A stretch of DNA of 40,000 bases from Symbiodinium natans (taxonomy: Eukaryota; Sar; Dinophyceae; Suessiales; Symbiodiniaceae): positions 380,001 to 420,000 of the forward strand of contig CAJNDS010002212.1 of assembly GCA_905221605.1 (NCBI GenBank), given 5' to 3'. Positions 1 to 11,700 of this stretch are shown here, piece after piece (positions within the stretch are counted from its first letter, which is position 1; each line of letters opens with the position of its first letter). The notes beneath the pieces are model-generated. The model did not search any database, was not told the DNA's origin, and worked only from the letters and a program-made list of their open reading frames with translations. Position numbers and translations under genes: made by a program.

Positions 1-71
1 TTAGGGCCTATGAATTGAATTATATGACGGGCCAAAGGACATTTCATGTAGCATTGTCTGCCTGGATGGTG

Positions 72-130
72 TTGTCCCTTCTCTTCTCGGTGGTGCACAA
101 AAGTTGACCGGCAATGAGTAGGCTAAAGGT
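72..130 (-). CDS. Candidate exon at window edge
   Basis: After CCTTTAG| it reads YSLPVNFCAPPRREGTT or, in another frame, PTHCRSTFVHHREEKG. The 3' side is unclear. Confidence 0.3.
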
Positions 131-335
131 AGGGGATCAGGGCACCCGTTACAGCTCAGACTAAGAAGTGCAATTTCGGGTTTGGGTTTGTTGCGGGAAG
201 GGGTGTGAAGTAACATTCGGGGTAGATAGAGATCAGAAACCCGAAAGCCGAAGGTTTTGTTGGGGGGGGGGGGGGGTCCACTGTCCGTTCCTGCACCAAA
301 ACCCTAAACCCTAAAGCCTAAACAAAAAAAACGAC

Positions 336-386
336 CCAGGCCTCCGGTGAATCACGTGGGGGATGGTTTGTCGAGCCTTTCGCGAT
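336..386 (-). CDS. Exon IAKGSTNHPPRDSPEAW
   Basis: It is 17 codons between GCATCAAG| and TGG|GTCGTTTT. Confidence 0.6.
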
Positions 387-3300
387 CTTGATGCGGGGTT
401 CAGTGTTCAGGGCTCAGACTTCTCTACCCTAAACCCTAAACCACAAACCCCACTGGACCCTTTTTGCACCCTCCAGGATATCCTAAGCCCCCACCACAAA
501 ACCCTCAAAACCCCAAAACCAACAAAATAGACCCAAACGCGTAAACCGCTCCGGAAACCCTAAAGACACAATGCCCTCAACTTCCCGTTTTAGTACTGAG
601 GCGTTTCTGTTGAGGCTTTGCTTAGGGCTTCGGGTTTCGCGTTTCTTTTGGGGCAGCCTGCTGCTTCGAAAACTAAGGGTTTCAGGGTTAAGGGGTTTAG
701 GATTAGGGTCTATAGCTCGGCGTGTGACACATTGCGCAAGGGCGATTTGCAGATTCTGTGTCGATGCTGTTTGTGGTGTTGCTTTCTCTATTGGTGCTGT
801 GCATCCCGGCCCCGAAGCCCGAAACCCGAAACCCTAAACCCTAAACCCTCGGTGTCGAGTCTTCCCTCACCCTCTTGCCGGGTCCCTCACCACACGCACC
901 CGGAGACTGCACTGCCGCTCCTGTTGGAATGAGGCTCAAGGCACTGAAGGAGGGTTTAGGGTCTATAGGGTTTAGGGTTTAGGGTTCAGGCTTGAGGGTT
1001 TAGGGCTTAGGGTTCAAAAGCTCCTGGTCGAGCAGTTTCTGGTTTAGGTTCGCTGTTTAGACCATCGAAAAATACCCACCCACCCGGAGTTCCCATGACA
1101 TTAAGAAATACAAAAGTTTCTTCTTATCATTAGGATGGCTCAACAACAAAACTAATAGGGTTCGCAAGGATTTAGGGTCTCAAGGGTTAGGGTTTCAAGG
1201 GTTTAGGGTCTCAAGGGTTTAGGTTCTCAAGGTTTTAGGGTCTTAAGGGTTTAGGCTCTCAAGGGTTTAGGGTCTCAAGGGTTTAGGGGCTCAAGGGTTT
1301 AGGGTCTCAAGGGTTTAGGGGCTCAAGGGTTTAGGGGCTCAAGGGTTTAGGGTCTCAAGGGTTTAGGGGCTCAAGGCCGGGCCTTGCCCACGAATCTTTG
1401 GGCCTTGCCCACGAGTTTTTGGGCCTTGCCCACGAATTGTTGTGCCTTGCCCACGAATATTTGGGCCTTGCCCGCGAATTCTTGGGCCTTGCCCACGAAC
1501 CAAAAGGCCCAAAAAATCGTGGGCAATGCCCAAAATCCGGATTTTGGGCCTTGCCCACGAATATTAGGGCCTTGCCCACGAATCTTTGGGCCTTGCCCAC
1601 GAATTTTTGGGCCTTGCCCACGAATACCATTAAGGTTTATAATTATATGGTAGGAGCGGTTTCGGGACCCATACAAGGGACCTTAGGGGTTATTTAGGGG
1701 TTTCTTGGGAAATACTTCGGCATACAGGCACTGTATACGGTATCTATAGGAGTGACTGGGCTCTGGACGATAACCCGATCCAGGGTTTTGAAGGTTCAGG
1801 GGCTGAATCTCCTTTCCGAGCAGAAATCCTACAGCAAGCGTTGCTCAGGAGCTTCACAGCCCACACCCCAAGCGGCCCTAAACCCTCAACCCTCAACCCT
1901 CAACCCTCAACCCTAAACCCTAAAGTCCAAACATTACCCCTAACCCTATAGGTCCGCCAGGGCAACAGCAACTTCCAGGCCCAAGCCCGCACCTCGCCAA
2001 AAGACGGAATCTCGCAGTTGTTCGCGTGAGCTTTCAGGAGATCCTGTGCCAAGGAGCCCCCCATGACAGCCAACAATTTTAGGGCTCAGGGTTCAGGGTT
2101 TAGGGTTTAATGGTTTAGGGTTTAGGGTTTAGGGTTTAGGGTTTAGGGTTTAGGGTTTAGGGTTTAGGGTTTAGGGTTTAGGGTTTAGGGTTTAGGGGAA
2201 CCACGGGGGTGTAAGGGAGGCGTGCTCTTGCCTTCCTCAGGGCATGTGGGGGTTTCCTTGTTCTAAGGTGATCCTACTATTTGACGGCTTACATGAGGGG
2301 CCCCTCTTCCCCAAACCCTAAACCCTAAACCCTAAACCCTAAACCCTGAACAGCGCCCTCCCTTGTGCCCCAGGGCTCTTTATGAAGTATCGGTGGTGCC
2401 TGCAACATGGCGGCGGCGCAGCTGCGCTCCTGAATGGTTGCGGCAAGAAGGGGTTTAGGGTTTAGGGTTTAGGGTTTAGGGTTTAGGGTGCAGTGCTGAG
2501 CTCTAGGGGTCCCACCCATCGCAGTCCAGTGCTCATTACCTGAGCGACACAAAGTTGCGGTGTGTCCTGGCACAGCTTGCACATCCTTGGAGTTTACGAA
2601 AATAGGGGGGTTTAGGATTTCGGGTTTAGGGCTGCAATAGAGGCCAAAAAAGTAGGATTCCCTTAGAATAAGGGACCCCAACAAGTACCCCCCCTAATTT
2701 CGGAAACCCCTGCTTTAGCACGGCAAGGCCGGGACCATCCGATCAAGAATAGCCACAGCAGTACCGCTTGCTTGGGCGATCACCTGCAGATCTCCGAAGG
2801 CTAGTTGGAGGTTCATGGTGCTTATTCACCAATTACAACTGTAAACCCACGTATAAGCCCCTTGAGTGCCCTAGTATGGTTATAAGTACATGTACAAGTA
2901 CAGAGCAATAGTTTTATCAGCACCATGAACCCCAAAGCAACAGCTTTAGCATCACCACATAAGCTGCCTGAGCAGTGCATGAACATTCGCACCTTCTCAA
3001 TGAGACGGGTGTGGGAGCGGATGAAGTCTGGGTGCTGGTCCTCCTGATTCAAAAAACGGACCGACTCCCTTCCCACCGCTGAAGGTTGACATTTTCATTT
3101 GAAACAGGATTATACATATATATATATATATAACCAAAAAGGTTAAAGGTTAACTACCCAGCCCCTAAGACCCAGCGGTCCTTGATGTAGTGTCGGTAAG
3201 TCCCCCACTCATGGCCATCTTGACCTGGTCAAGAAGAAAGCATTCTTCTTCCACAGGGAGCAAGCGACCAAACCTTTTGCCCGTACTGCCAACAGCCTGC

Positions 3301-5694
3301 TGCGCCCAAGCGGTTGGAAATTACGGAGTCACCACGCACACGTCTCTTCTTCGCTTGCCGCACGGAGCACCAAATCACACGAACACATTACCGCTGAAGG
3401 AGAAGCAAACAGATCGATCATTCACAAAGCATCCTTCATTTAGTTAAAGTGACTGGATGCAACCCCAAACCTCAAACCAGTACTTGTAGTCATGACAGGC
3501 TCAGCACCTCCTCCCTACGAACCCACACTAAGAAAACCCTAAACCCTCAACCCTAAACCCTGAGGGCCCCCTAGCATGGCTACCGGCACCTTACCCCCCA
3601 AAAAAGGATGACGAGAAAGGAGGAGTTTTCTAGAAGGTCGCTGTACAAAAATGGTGTTATAGCATGGTATGAGGTAGAGTGTGGTGATGGGCTGTGGAGT
3701 TTGTGGCCTTTCAACCCTCAAAACCCTTCAACAAACCTGGACCCTACAAACAATTTCCACCCCTAAGGCTCTTAAACCAACGTGAAACGTATAGGCAATG
3801 TCGCCCCCACATGCTCTTCTTCTATCCTTCTTAAGGGTCTATGTCCTCTACACCCTAAACCGTAAACCCTAAACCTTGACCCTAAACCCTCAGCGCCAAA
3901 CCCTAAACCCTAAACCCAAAACCCGCAACCTACCTCCCACTCCTTCTGTACAACTCGCATGTCGCGGCGAAGATGCTCCCGAGGCGAAGGCTCAGTTCGA
4001 GGGCAGAAAGCTGTCCGAAGTCAAAGCCCTAAGTCACCCCCCACACACACACAAGGGCACTTCGGGTCTCCGGGTGTAGAATTATTAGGGTTGAGGTTTA
4101 GGGTTTAGGGTTTAGGGTTTAGGGTTTAGGGTGTAGGGTTTGGGGTTTAGGGTTTAGGGTTTAGGGTTTAGGGTTTAGCCGCGGAAGGCAACAACATGCA
4201 ACACCACTGAGCTCTTCGCCCACTTCTCCTGCACGCCGCATGTCTTGATGTTTATCGTCTTCTAAGGCGGCTCGTCAGCTTTACCATCCCAAGCGGACCC
4301 AAAACCCTCAATAAAAGAAGGTCCATTGTTAATACTATTAAATGATTACATCCTGACATTATGACATTTTACGTTATTACACTATTGTGTTTTATTCCTG
4401 TGTTATTATGTAAAGAAGTTGTGTTGTTATGTAAAGAAGAAAAATGTTTATCTGATACTACAGTATTGTGATATGGAAGTCATTGTGGTGCTATAGAATC
4501 AAAACAAGGGGGGGATCTTCACAGAGTCGGGCCATCGATTTCGGACTTTCGGGCCCCCTGGGTTGCGATGCTGAGGGCATGCCCTAAACCCTAAACCCTA
4601 AACCCTAAACCCTAAACCCTAAACCCTAAACCCTAAACTCTAAACCCTAAGCCCTCTGCCCTCTGCCCTCTGCCCTGCCTGCCACACACGACTCATCAAG
4701 GCAAGTTGGACTCGAGCTCGACCTCGCGAGGTCGGAGCCACCGCGGCTTCGGGCTTCGGCTTCAGGTACACATGCTGACCCTCCCGCACCTAACACTATA
4801 ATGGTATAGAAATGTCATAATATAGGAAATATAATCGCATGGTAATGTCGCGATACAGTAATACAGTAATATAGTAATATAGTAATATAGTAATATAGTA
4901 ATATAGTAATATAGTAATATAGTAATATAGAAATATAGTAATATAGTAATATAGCAATATAGTAATATAGTAATATAATAATATAGTAATATAGTAATAT
5001 AGTAATATAGTAATATACTAAAATAGTAATATAGTAATATACTAAAAATGTAATATAGTAATATAGTAATATAGTAATATAGTAATATAGTAATATAGTA
5101 ATATAGTAATATATAGTAATATAGTAATATATAGTAATATAGTAATATAGTAAGATAATAAGATAGTACTGTAGTAAGATAGTAAGATGGTAATGTAGTA
5201 ATATAGTAGTATAGCAATATGCTAATATCGTAAAAAGGAAATATAGCTATATGGAAATATAGTAAAATGGAAATATAGTAATATAGCCATATAGTAATAT
5301 AGAAGTAATAAAGAAGTCTTAGAAATATAAAAAAAACAGCAATATAATATGCTACTCTAATTGATAATGTAGGACTTTGAATATCCCCCATTCCGGAGGC
5401 CTGAGGCGTTTAGATCCAATTCTAGGGAACCACTCCCCCCACCCCCCGCCCACCCGACCCCTAAGCCCTAACAAATAAGCCCTAAGCCCCAATCCTTAAG
5501 CCCTAAGCCCTAAGCCACAAGCCAAGCCCCAAGCCCCAAGCCCGAAGCCCGAAGCCCTAAGCCCTAAGCCCCAAGCCCCAAGCCCCAAGCCCCAAGCCTC
5601 AAGCCCCAAGCCCCAAGCCCCAAGCCCCAAGCGCGAAGCCCCAAGCCCTCAGAACTAAGCCCCTCAGCCCTGAGTTGTGACCTCTATGCGCTCC

Positions 5695-5729
<35 letters not shown>

Positions 5730-8700
5730 CAACCTCCCAACCTCCCCCCCCCCAAAAAACCTGCCGCCCCAGCACCCTTGCGGAGGCGGCCTGGCGTTAG
5801 CTATAAAATTCGAGTGCTTGAGCCAGCTGCTCAACTTCTCGCCCAAGATCGCCAGCATGTCGAAGCCCGGCCGGATGTTGGCCACTTCAACCTCTGTCAG
5901 TGCCGTACTTGGAGGTTCATGGTACTTATTAACCCTAATAGCATTCCTTATGAAACAACTATATCCATACTGGGCACTTACCATACGGCCCCACAAACGC
6001 CCCCAAAGCCCTAGAAACCCTACCTGCCAAACCCTCCGATCCCTCCTTTGCGAAAAACGGCGCGCCTCCACCGGGTGTGCTTGCCCTACTGGGAGTGCCC
6101 AGCAGCGGCTGAAGCCTTAAACTCTAAACCCGGCTTGTGTGTTAAGGAGAATGTGTTTAGGGTTTAGGGTTTAGGGTTTAGGGTTTAGGGTTTAGGGTTT
6201 AGGGTTTAGGAACAATTGAGGGCTTTCTTCTCGGTTCACTGGGCACTCAGGTCCACTCCACTCCTTCCTGCACTTGCATACTTGGGATGGCATACCGGCT
6301 CAAGGAGGGTAGGGCTTAGGGGTGTAGGGGTTCAGGGGTTTAGGGGCGTTTTCGGGCATTAGTTTAGGGTTTAGGGGTTCAGGGGGTTATGGGGTCCATG
6401 GGGTTTGGGGGTTTAGGGGTTCAGGGGTTTATGGGGTTCAGGGGCTAAACCCTAAACCCTAAACCCTAAACCCTAAACCCTAAACCCTAAACCCTAAACC
6501 CTAAACCCTAAACCCTAAACCCTAAACCCTAAACCCTAAACCCTAAACCTCAGGGGTTTGGGGGCCCGCCGGTGTGCCTTCACCCGGCTCCTTCGTGATG
6601 TTGCCAGGAACCCAGTCGCTCCGGTTGTCTGCCTTCACCTCTCCCAACCACCGAACCCCAAGGGGTTACTTGGAGGTTCATGGCACCTATGAACCCAATA
6701 GTTATAACTGTACTTATCACCCAACTATAACCATATTAGGGCACTTCAGGGGTACAAGTGGGTTAGAAGTACAGTTATGATTGGTCAATAAGTATCATGA
6801 ACCTCCAAGTAGGGGTGCAGCGCTTCGGGCTGCAACTTTTCTGGGACGGTTGGCTTCCTCTTGGTAGCCCAAGTAACCATATTTCAACAAGGGCACCCTG
6901 TTTGGGGGTTGGTTACTTGAGAAGGGAACCTTGAGCCCTGACAAAAGGGAAAAGGGCACCACTGGGCTACCAAGTCCTCCTCCTACCTAGACCCTAGACC
7001 CCTAGACCCCCTAGACCCCCTAGACCCCCTAGACCCCCTAAACCCCCTAAAACCCCCTAAACCCCTAAACCCCTAAACCCCAAACCCTAAAACCCCTGAG
7101 CCCCTAAACCCCTTCTGGGACGGTTGGCGTCCTCAATGCTTCCTCCAAAGCCAGGGGTTTCCCAGTCGCGCCTCCACAAGCGCTCCAACAGTCACCAGCG
7201 CCGCCTCCTGTCAGCCAGGGCCAAAGTGGGTTCACTGGGGTTCACCTTACGAACCCGAAACAAAACCTACTTTTATTAGGCTACCTAAGAATCCCATGAG
7301 GGCTATAAGAAGAAGCACCTGCAACAAAGTAGGTTTTGGGTTCCAACGGTTGGGTTTAGCTTCAGTGTAGCACATCCCACCCAAAAACCTCTACACCAAC
7401 ATTTGCAGATGGCCTCGTCAGACTGAACTCGAGCTGGAAGCACCACGACCTGGAAGCCAGATTCAAGTTTAGTGCCGACAGCCGAAACTCCGAACGCTTC
7501 TGGGTTCAGGCTTCGATGTTGAGGGCTGATGATCCCTTCTTCGATGACTCTTAAGGGAAGCTTAGGGAACATTGAGCTACACCCTCCCCCTTGAACCCCT
7601 AAACCCTAAACCCTAAACCCTAAACCCTAAACCCTAAACCCTAAACCCTAAACCCCCTCCTTCAGATGCCCATGTGAACCTTGCACCCTGTCTCGCGCCG
7701 CCTCATAACCACCTACGGTGGCTGCAAGCTGCTTCAGCATGTCCCTGTCCTGTCAGGAAAGGACGGAAGAGTCTGCAAAAGAATCACATTGCTAGATGGC
7801 TATCATTTTATGAATCTACGAATATCTCATTATACAAAATTTTGCATTGATATATTATGAGACAACCCCTCACAACCGGTACTGACACAAGACATGCGCT
7901 TGAAATGGTCGTCGGTCCGTGGGCTGCGGCTCCCATTTCAGGAGAGTCCTCTGGTGAGGGCATCTTGCAGAGGGTTTAGGGTTTAGGGTTTAGGGTTTAG
8001 GGTTTAGGGTTTAGGGTTTAGGGTTTAGGGTTTAGGGTTTAGGGCCCATGTAAACATGGTGGGGCCTTTTTAGGGGTTCCGGTAGACTGGCTTTAGGGCC
8101 CAAGTATATCCTCACCCTAAACCCTAAACCCTCTATGGATACATGGACCCTTGGAAAAACTGGAGCAACATCGTGCAGCCGGGATTCATGAAGCTGTGAC
8201 GCCGGGTTGCATCCACTACGATGCCTGGCAGGATCTCATGTAAGGAATAAACATACAGGGTTTAGGGTTTAGGGGTTAGGGTTTAGGGGTTAGGGTTTAG
8301 GGTTTAGGGTGATGATATAAAGTGGCATTTACAACTGTGATAAAACAATGGTATCTGAATAGAACAACATAATCCAGTAACAATGGGCGAATATAGAAAT
8401 ATAACGATATATTAATACAACATAGCAGTATAGTCGCCTAATAATATGGCAATAGAAAAGTATAGCAACAAACAAATATAGTAGTAAAATGCTATACCAA
8501 TATGAAAACTGAATACTATAAGAATACGTGAAAACAAAAATCCAGTAATCTGACAGTCTAACAATCTAATAATCTCTACTGCTTTTAAGACATATTCATA
8601 TATTGAGATAATGATATACTGACAGAATCATACCAATATCAAATGCTAACATATTCCTGGCACATAGCAACTAAGATCATGTAATAATGTAATAATGGAA

Positions 8701-11700
8701 TAATGCAATAATGTAATAATGCAATAATGCAATAATGTAATGTAATAATGTAATAGTGTAATAATGTAATAATGAAATAATGTAATGATGTAATAATGTA
8801 ATAATGTAATAATGTAATAATGTATTAATGAAATAATGTAATAATGAAATAATGTAATAATGTAATAATGCAATAATCTCATAATGTAATAATGTAACAA
8901 CGTAATAATGTAATAATGTAATAATGTAAGAATGAAATAATGTAATAATGTAATAATGTAATAATGTAAAAATGTAGTCATGTAATACCGCAATAAAGTA
9001 ATAAAGTAATAATGTAATAATGGCAAAATTTGATAATGTACTAATGTACTCATGTACTCATGTTAGAATGTGAAAAAGTAATAATAATGTAATAATGTAA
9101 TAATGTAAACATGTAATAATGTAATAGTGTAATAATGTAATAATGTAATAGTGTAATAATGTAATAATGTAATTAACAATATACCAGTGTACTAGCATAG
9201 AAATAGAATAACATAATACCATCTGATGATTTGAAGCGTATTTATGAAAACTGTACGACTAACAGTCACATACCAATCTAATCTTCCAATCATCCAAAAG
9301 GCTTCAGCCTCCTGTTTCCTTGGCTTGCAGGAGCTTGTTGATGAGAAGCTCGGCACGCCTACGCCTCAGATGGGCGAAAGGTCAAGAGCACAGGCACAGC
9401 AAACAGCCGCTGCAGCCGATCACAAACCCTAAAACCCTAACATCCTAAACCCTAAAACCCTAAACCCCTAAACCCCAAAACCCTAAAACCCCTAAACCCT
9501 AAAACCCTTAAACCACTAAGTCCTGAAACCCTTAAAACCCCTAAACCCTAAAACCCTTAAACCCCTAAGTCCGGAAACCCTTAACCCCTCCTAAACTCTA
9601 AAACCCTATGCTGGCTAAAGTCTGACACATGCTGAGGCAAGATCGCTGTAGGGCTGGCAGCTTCAACGGTCGCCTGCACCGGCAAAGCCCTAAACCCTAA
9701 ACCCTAAACCCTAAACCCTAAACCCTCGCCGAAAATGGCTTCTTGTAGGTACCCTTGAGCTCAATCGACAGGAACCCTTATGAAAGTCCCAACAAAGCCC
9801 CAAACCCTAAACCCTAAACCCGAAATCTCGGTCATCTTCACCCCTAGACTTTATACCCTAAACCCCAAGCCACAAACCTTAAACCCTAAACCCTAAGCAT
9901 CTTCAACCCTAAACCCGAAAGCCCAAACCCCATACCTTAACCCCTAACCCCTAAACCCTAAGCCTTAAGCATCTGCAACCCTAAACCCTAAACCCTAAAC
10001 CCCAAACCCTAAACCCTAAACCCCAAACCCTAAGCCGGTGGGGAGGGGATGGGCCTCCTGGAAGCTGGGAACGTCGATCCTCGCGTCGGCGACGCAGGCC
10101 TCTTGGCACGACTTTTCTGCATCGAGCTAGAGGCTGCTTGTTGAGGGTTCGGGCTTAGGGTTTGGGGTTCAGGGAGGTTACTTTTTATTTAGGGTTCAGG
10201 GTCAGGGTGTGGGGTTTTAGGGGTAGGGCTTAGGGTTTATATAGGGTTTAGGGTTTAGGGTTTGGGGGTTTAGGATTCAAAGGGTTTAGGGTGTGCTTCT
10301 AGGTACCAGTAGCTTCTTAAAGCAGGAACATACAGGAACCCTGTGAAGGATGGGCCTTCAAGCCCTCTGAAAAACATTCCTGAATATGATCCTCTCAAAC
10401 CCAATACGGGAAGAGATAACATGTCCCAAGGTCCTACCCAGCCAAGAACCCTAAACCCTAAACCCTAAACCCTAAACCCTAAACCCTAAACCCTAAACCC
10501 TAAACCCTAAACCCTAAACCCTAAACCCTAAGCTGAAGAAAGATCTTGACTTAAGGAAAGCTGTAGAATCTAAGATCGGAGCCAGGGCTGTCGCCCAGCT
10601 CGGCCCCTCGTAGCGGCCTCGGTCAGCTGCGGTGTAGGGATTGGGGTTTAGGGTTTAGGGTTTAGGGTTTAGGGTTTAGGGTTTAGGGTTTAGGGTTTAG
10701 GGTTTAGGGTTTAGGGTTTAGGGTTTAGGGTTTAGGGTTTAGGGTTTAGGGTTTAGGGTTTAGGCACGTGCATCTGGCCCGCCGGCCCAAACACACTCAT
10801 TGAAAAACGCACCGTAAACGACATTAGATCCATTCTTACATACTCTTACGATTTAAGGAGGATTCCTGCTCAACAAAGAGTTTGTGCTAAACCCTGTAAG
10901 CCCTAAACCCTTGACCGTAAACCCTAAACCCTACACCCTAAACCCTAAACCCTAAACCCTACACCACTCCAGGGGTCTGGCCCATCTTGCTGTGCAGATA
11001 GTCCGCCTGGCAATCCCCGTGAACCGACTTCTAAGCCGACCATCCACCAAATAAACCTCTTAAAAGCCCTATTTAGGGTTTTTGGGTTTTAGGGTTTAGG
11101 GTTTGGGGTTTGGGGTTTGAGGTTTGGCGTTTGGGGTTTGGGTTTAGGGTTTAGGGTTTAGGGTTTCGGTTGCAATAGACCGCGTAACAAAACAAAGCTG
11201 CTCCCCATTGCCTGATCCCCTTGGAGGGGCACGACGGCGACAACTTCAGGTGAGTAGTCCTGCAAAAGGGTTTGGGGATTGGGGTTTTGGAAGGAACCCT
11301 AAACCCCAACCCTATAAGTCTAAAAACCTGAGCCCAAATAAGAAAACACGACGAGCCCTAAAACCTCTTAGCCCCGAACCGTGAAGCTCAAGACCATCAC
11401 ATGTGAACCGCGAATCCTGAAACTCCCCGGATGCAGAGGTCCCAAAACTTCCCAAAACCCCAAAGCCTCACACTGTTTAACCCAAGGCCCTCAAGCACAA
11501 TCCGGTGGAACCGTTGCGATGTCCCTGAACCCCTATGCCCTAAACCCCTGACCTCTAAACACTTGATTCCTGAACCCCTAAACCCCACAACCCAAAACCC
11601 TAAATCCTTGATTCGTGATTCCCTAAACCCGAAAACCCTAAACCCTAAACCCCGAAACCCTGTCGGCTCCTCCAATCCGACAATGGGCACTTGCGCCAGA

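Noticed and set aside
4762-5391. 209-codon Tyr/Ile/Leu-rich ORF on the minus strand
   Set aside because: It is the translation of the TAATATAG array. Low complexity, no splice or codon evidence.
8646-9053. 135-codon ORF of repeated His-Tyr-Tyr-Ile
   Set aside because: It is the translation of the TAATAATG array.
9331-9398. Plus-strand exon ELVDEKLGTPTPQMGE with good AG and GT sites
   Set aside because: Neighbours are all minus, and the minus frame RRRAELLINKLLQAK joins in phase to the next exon. Not fully excluded.
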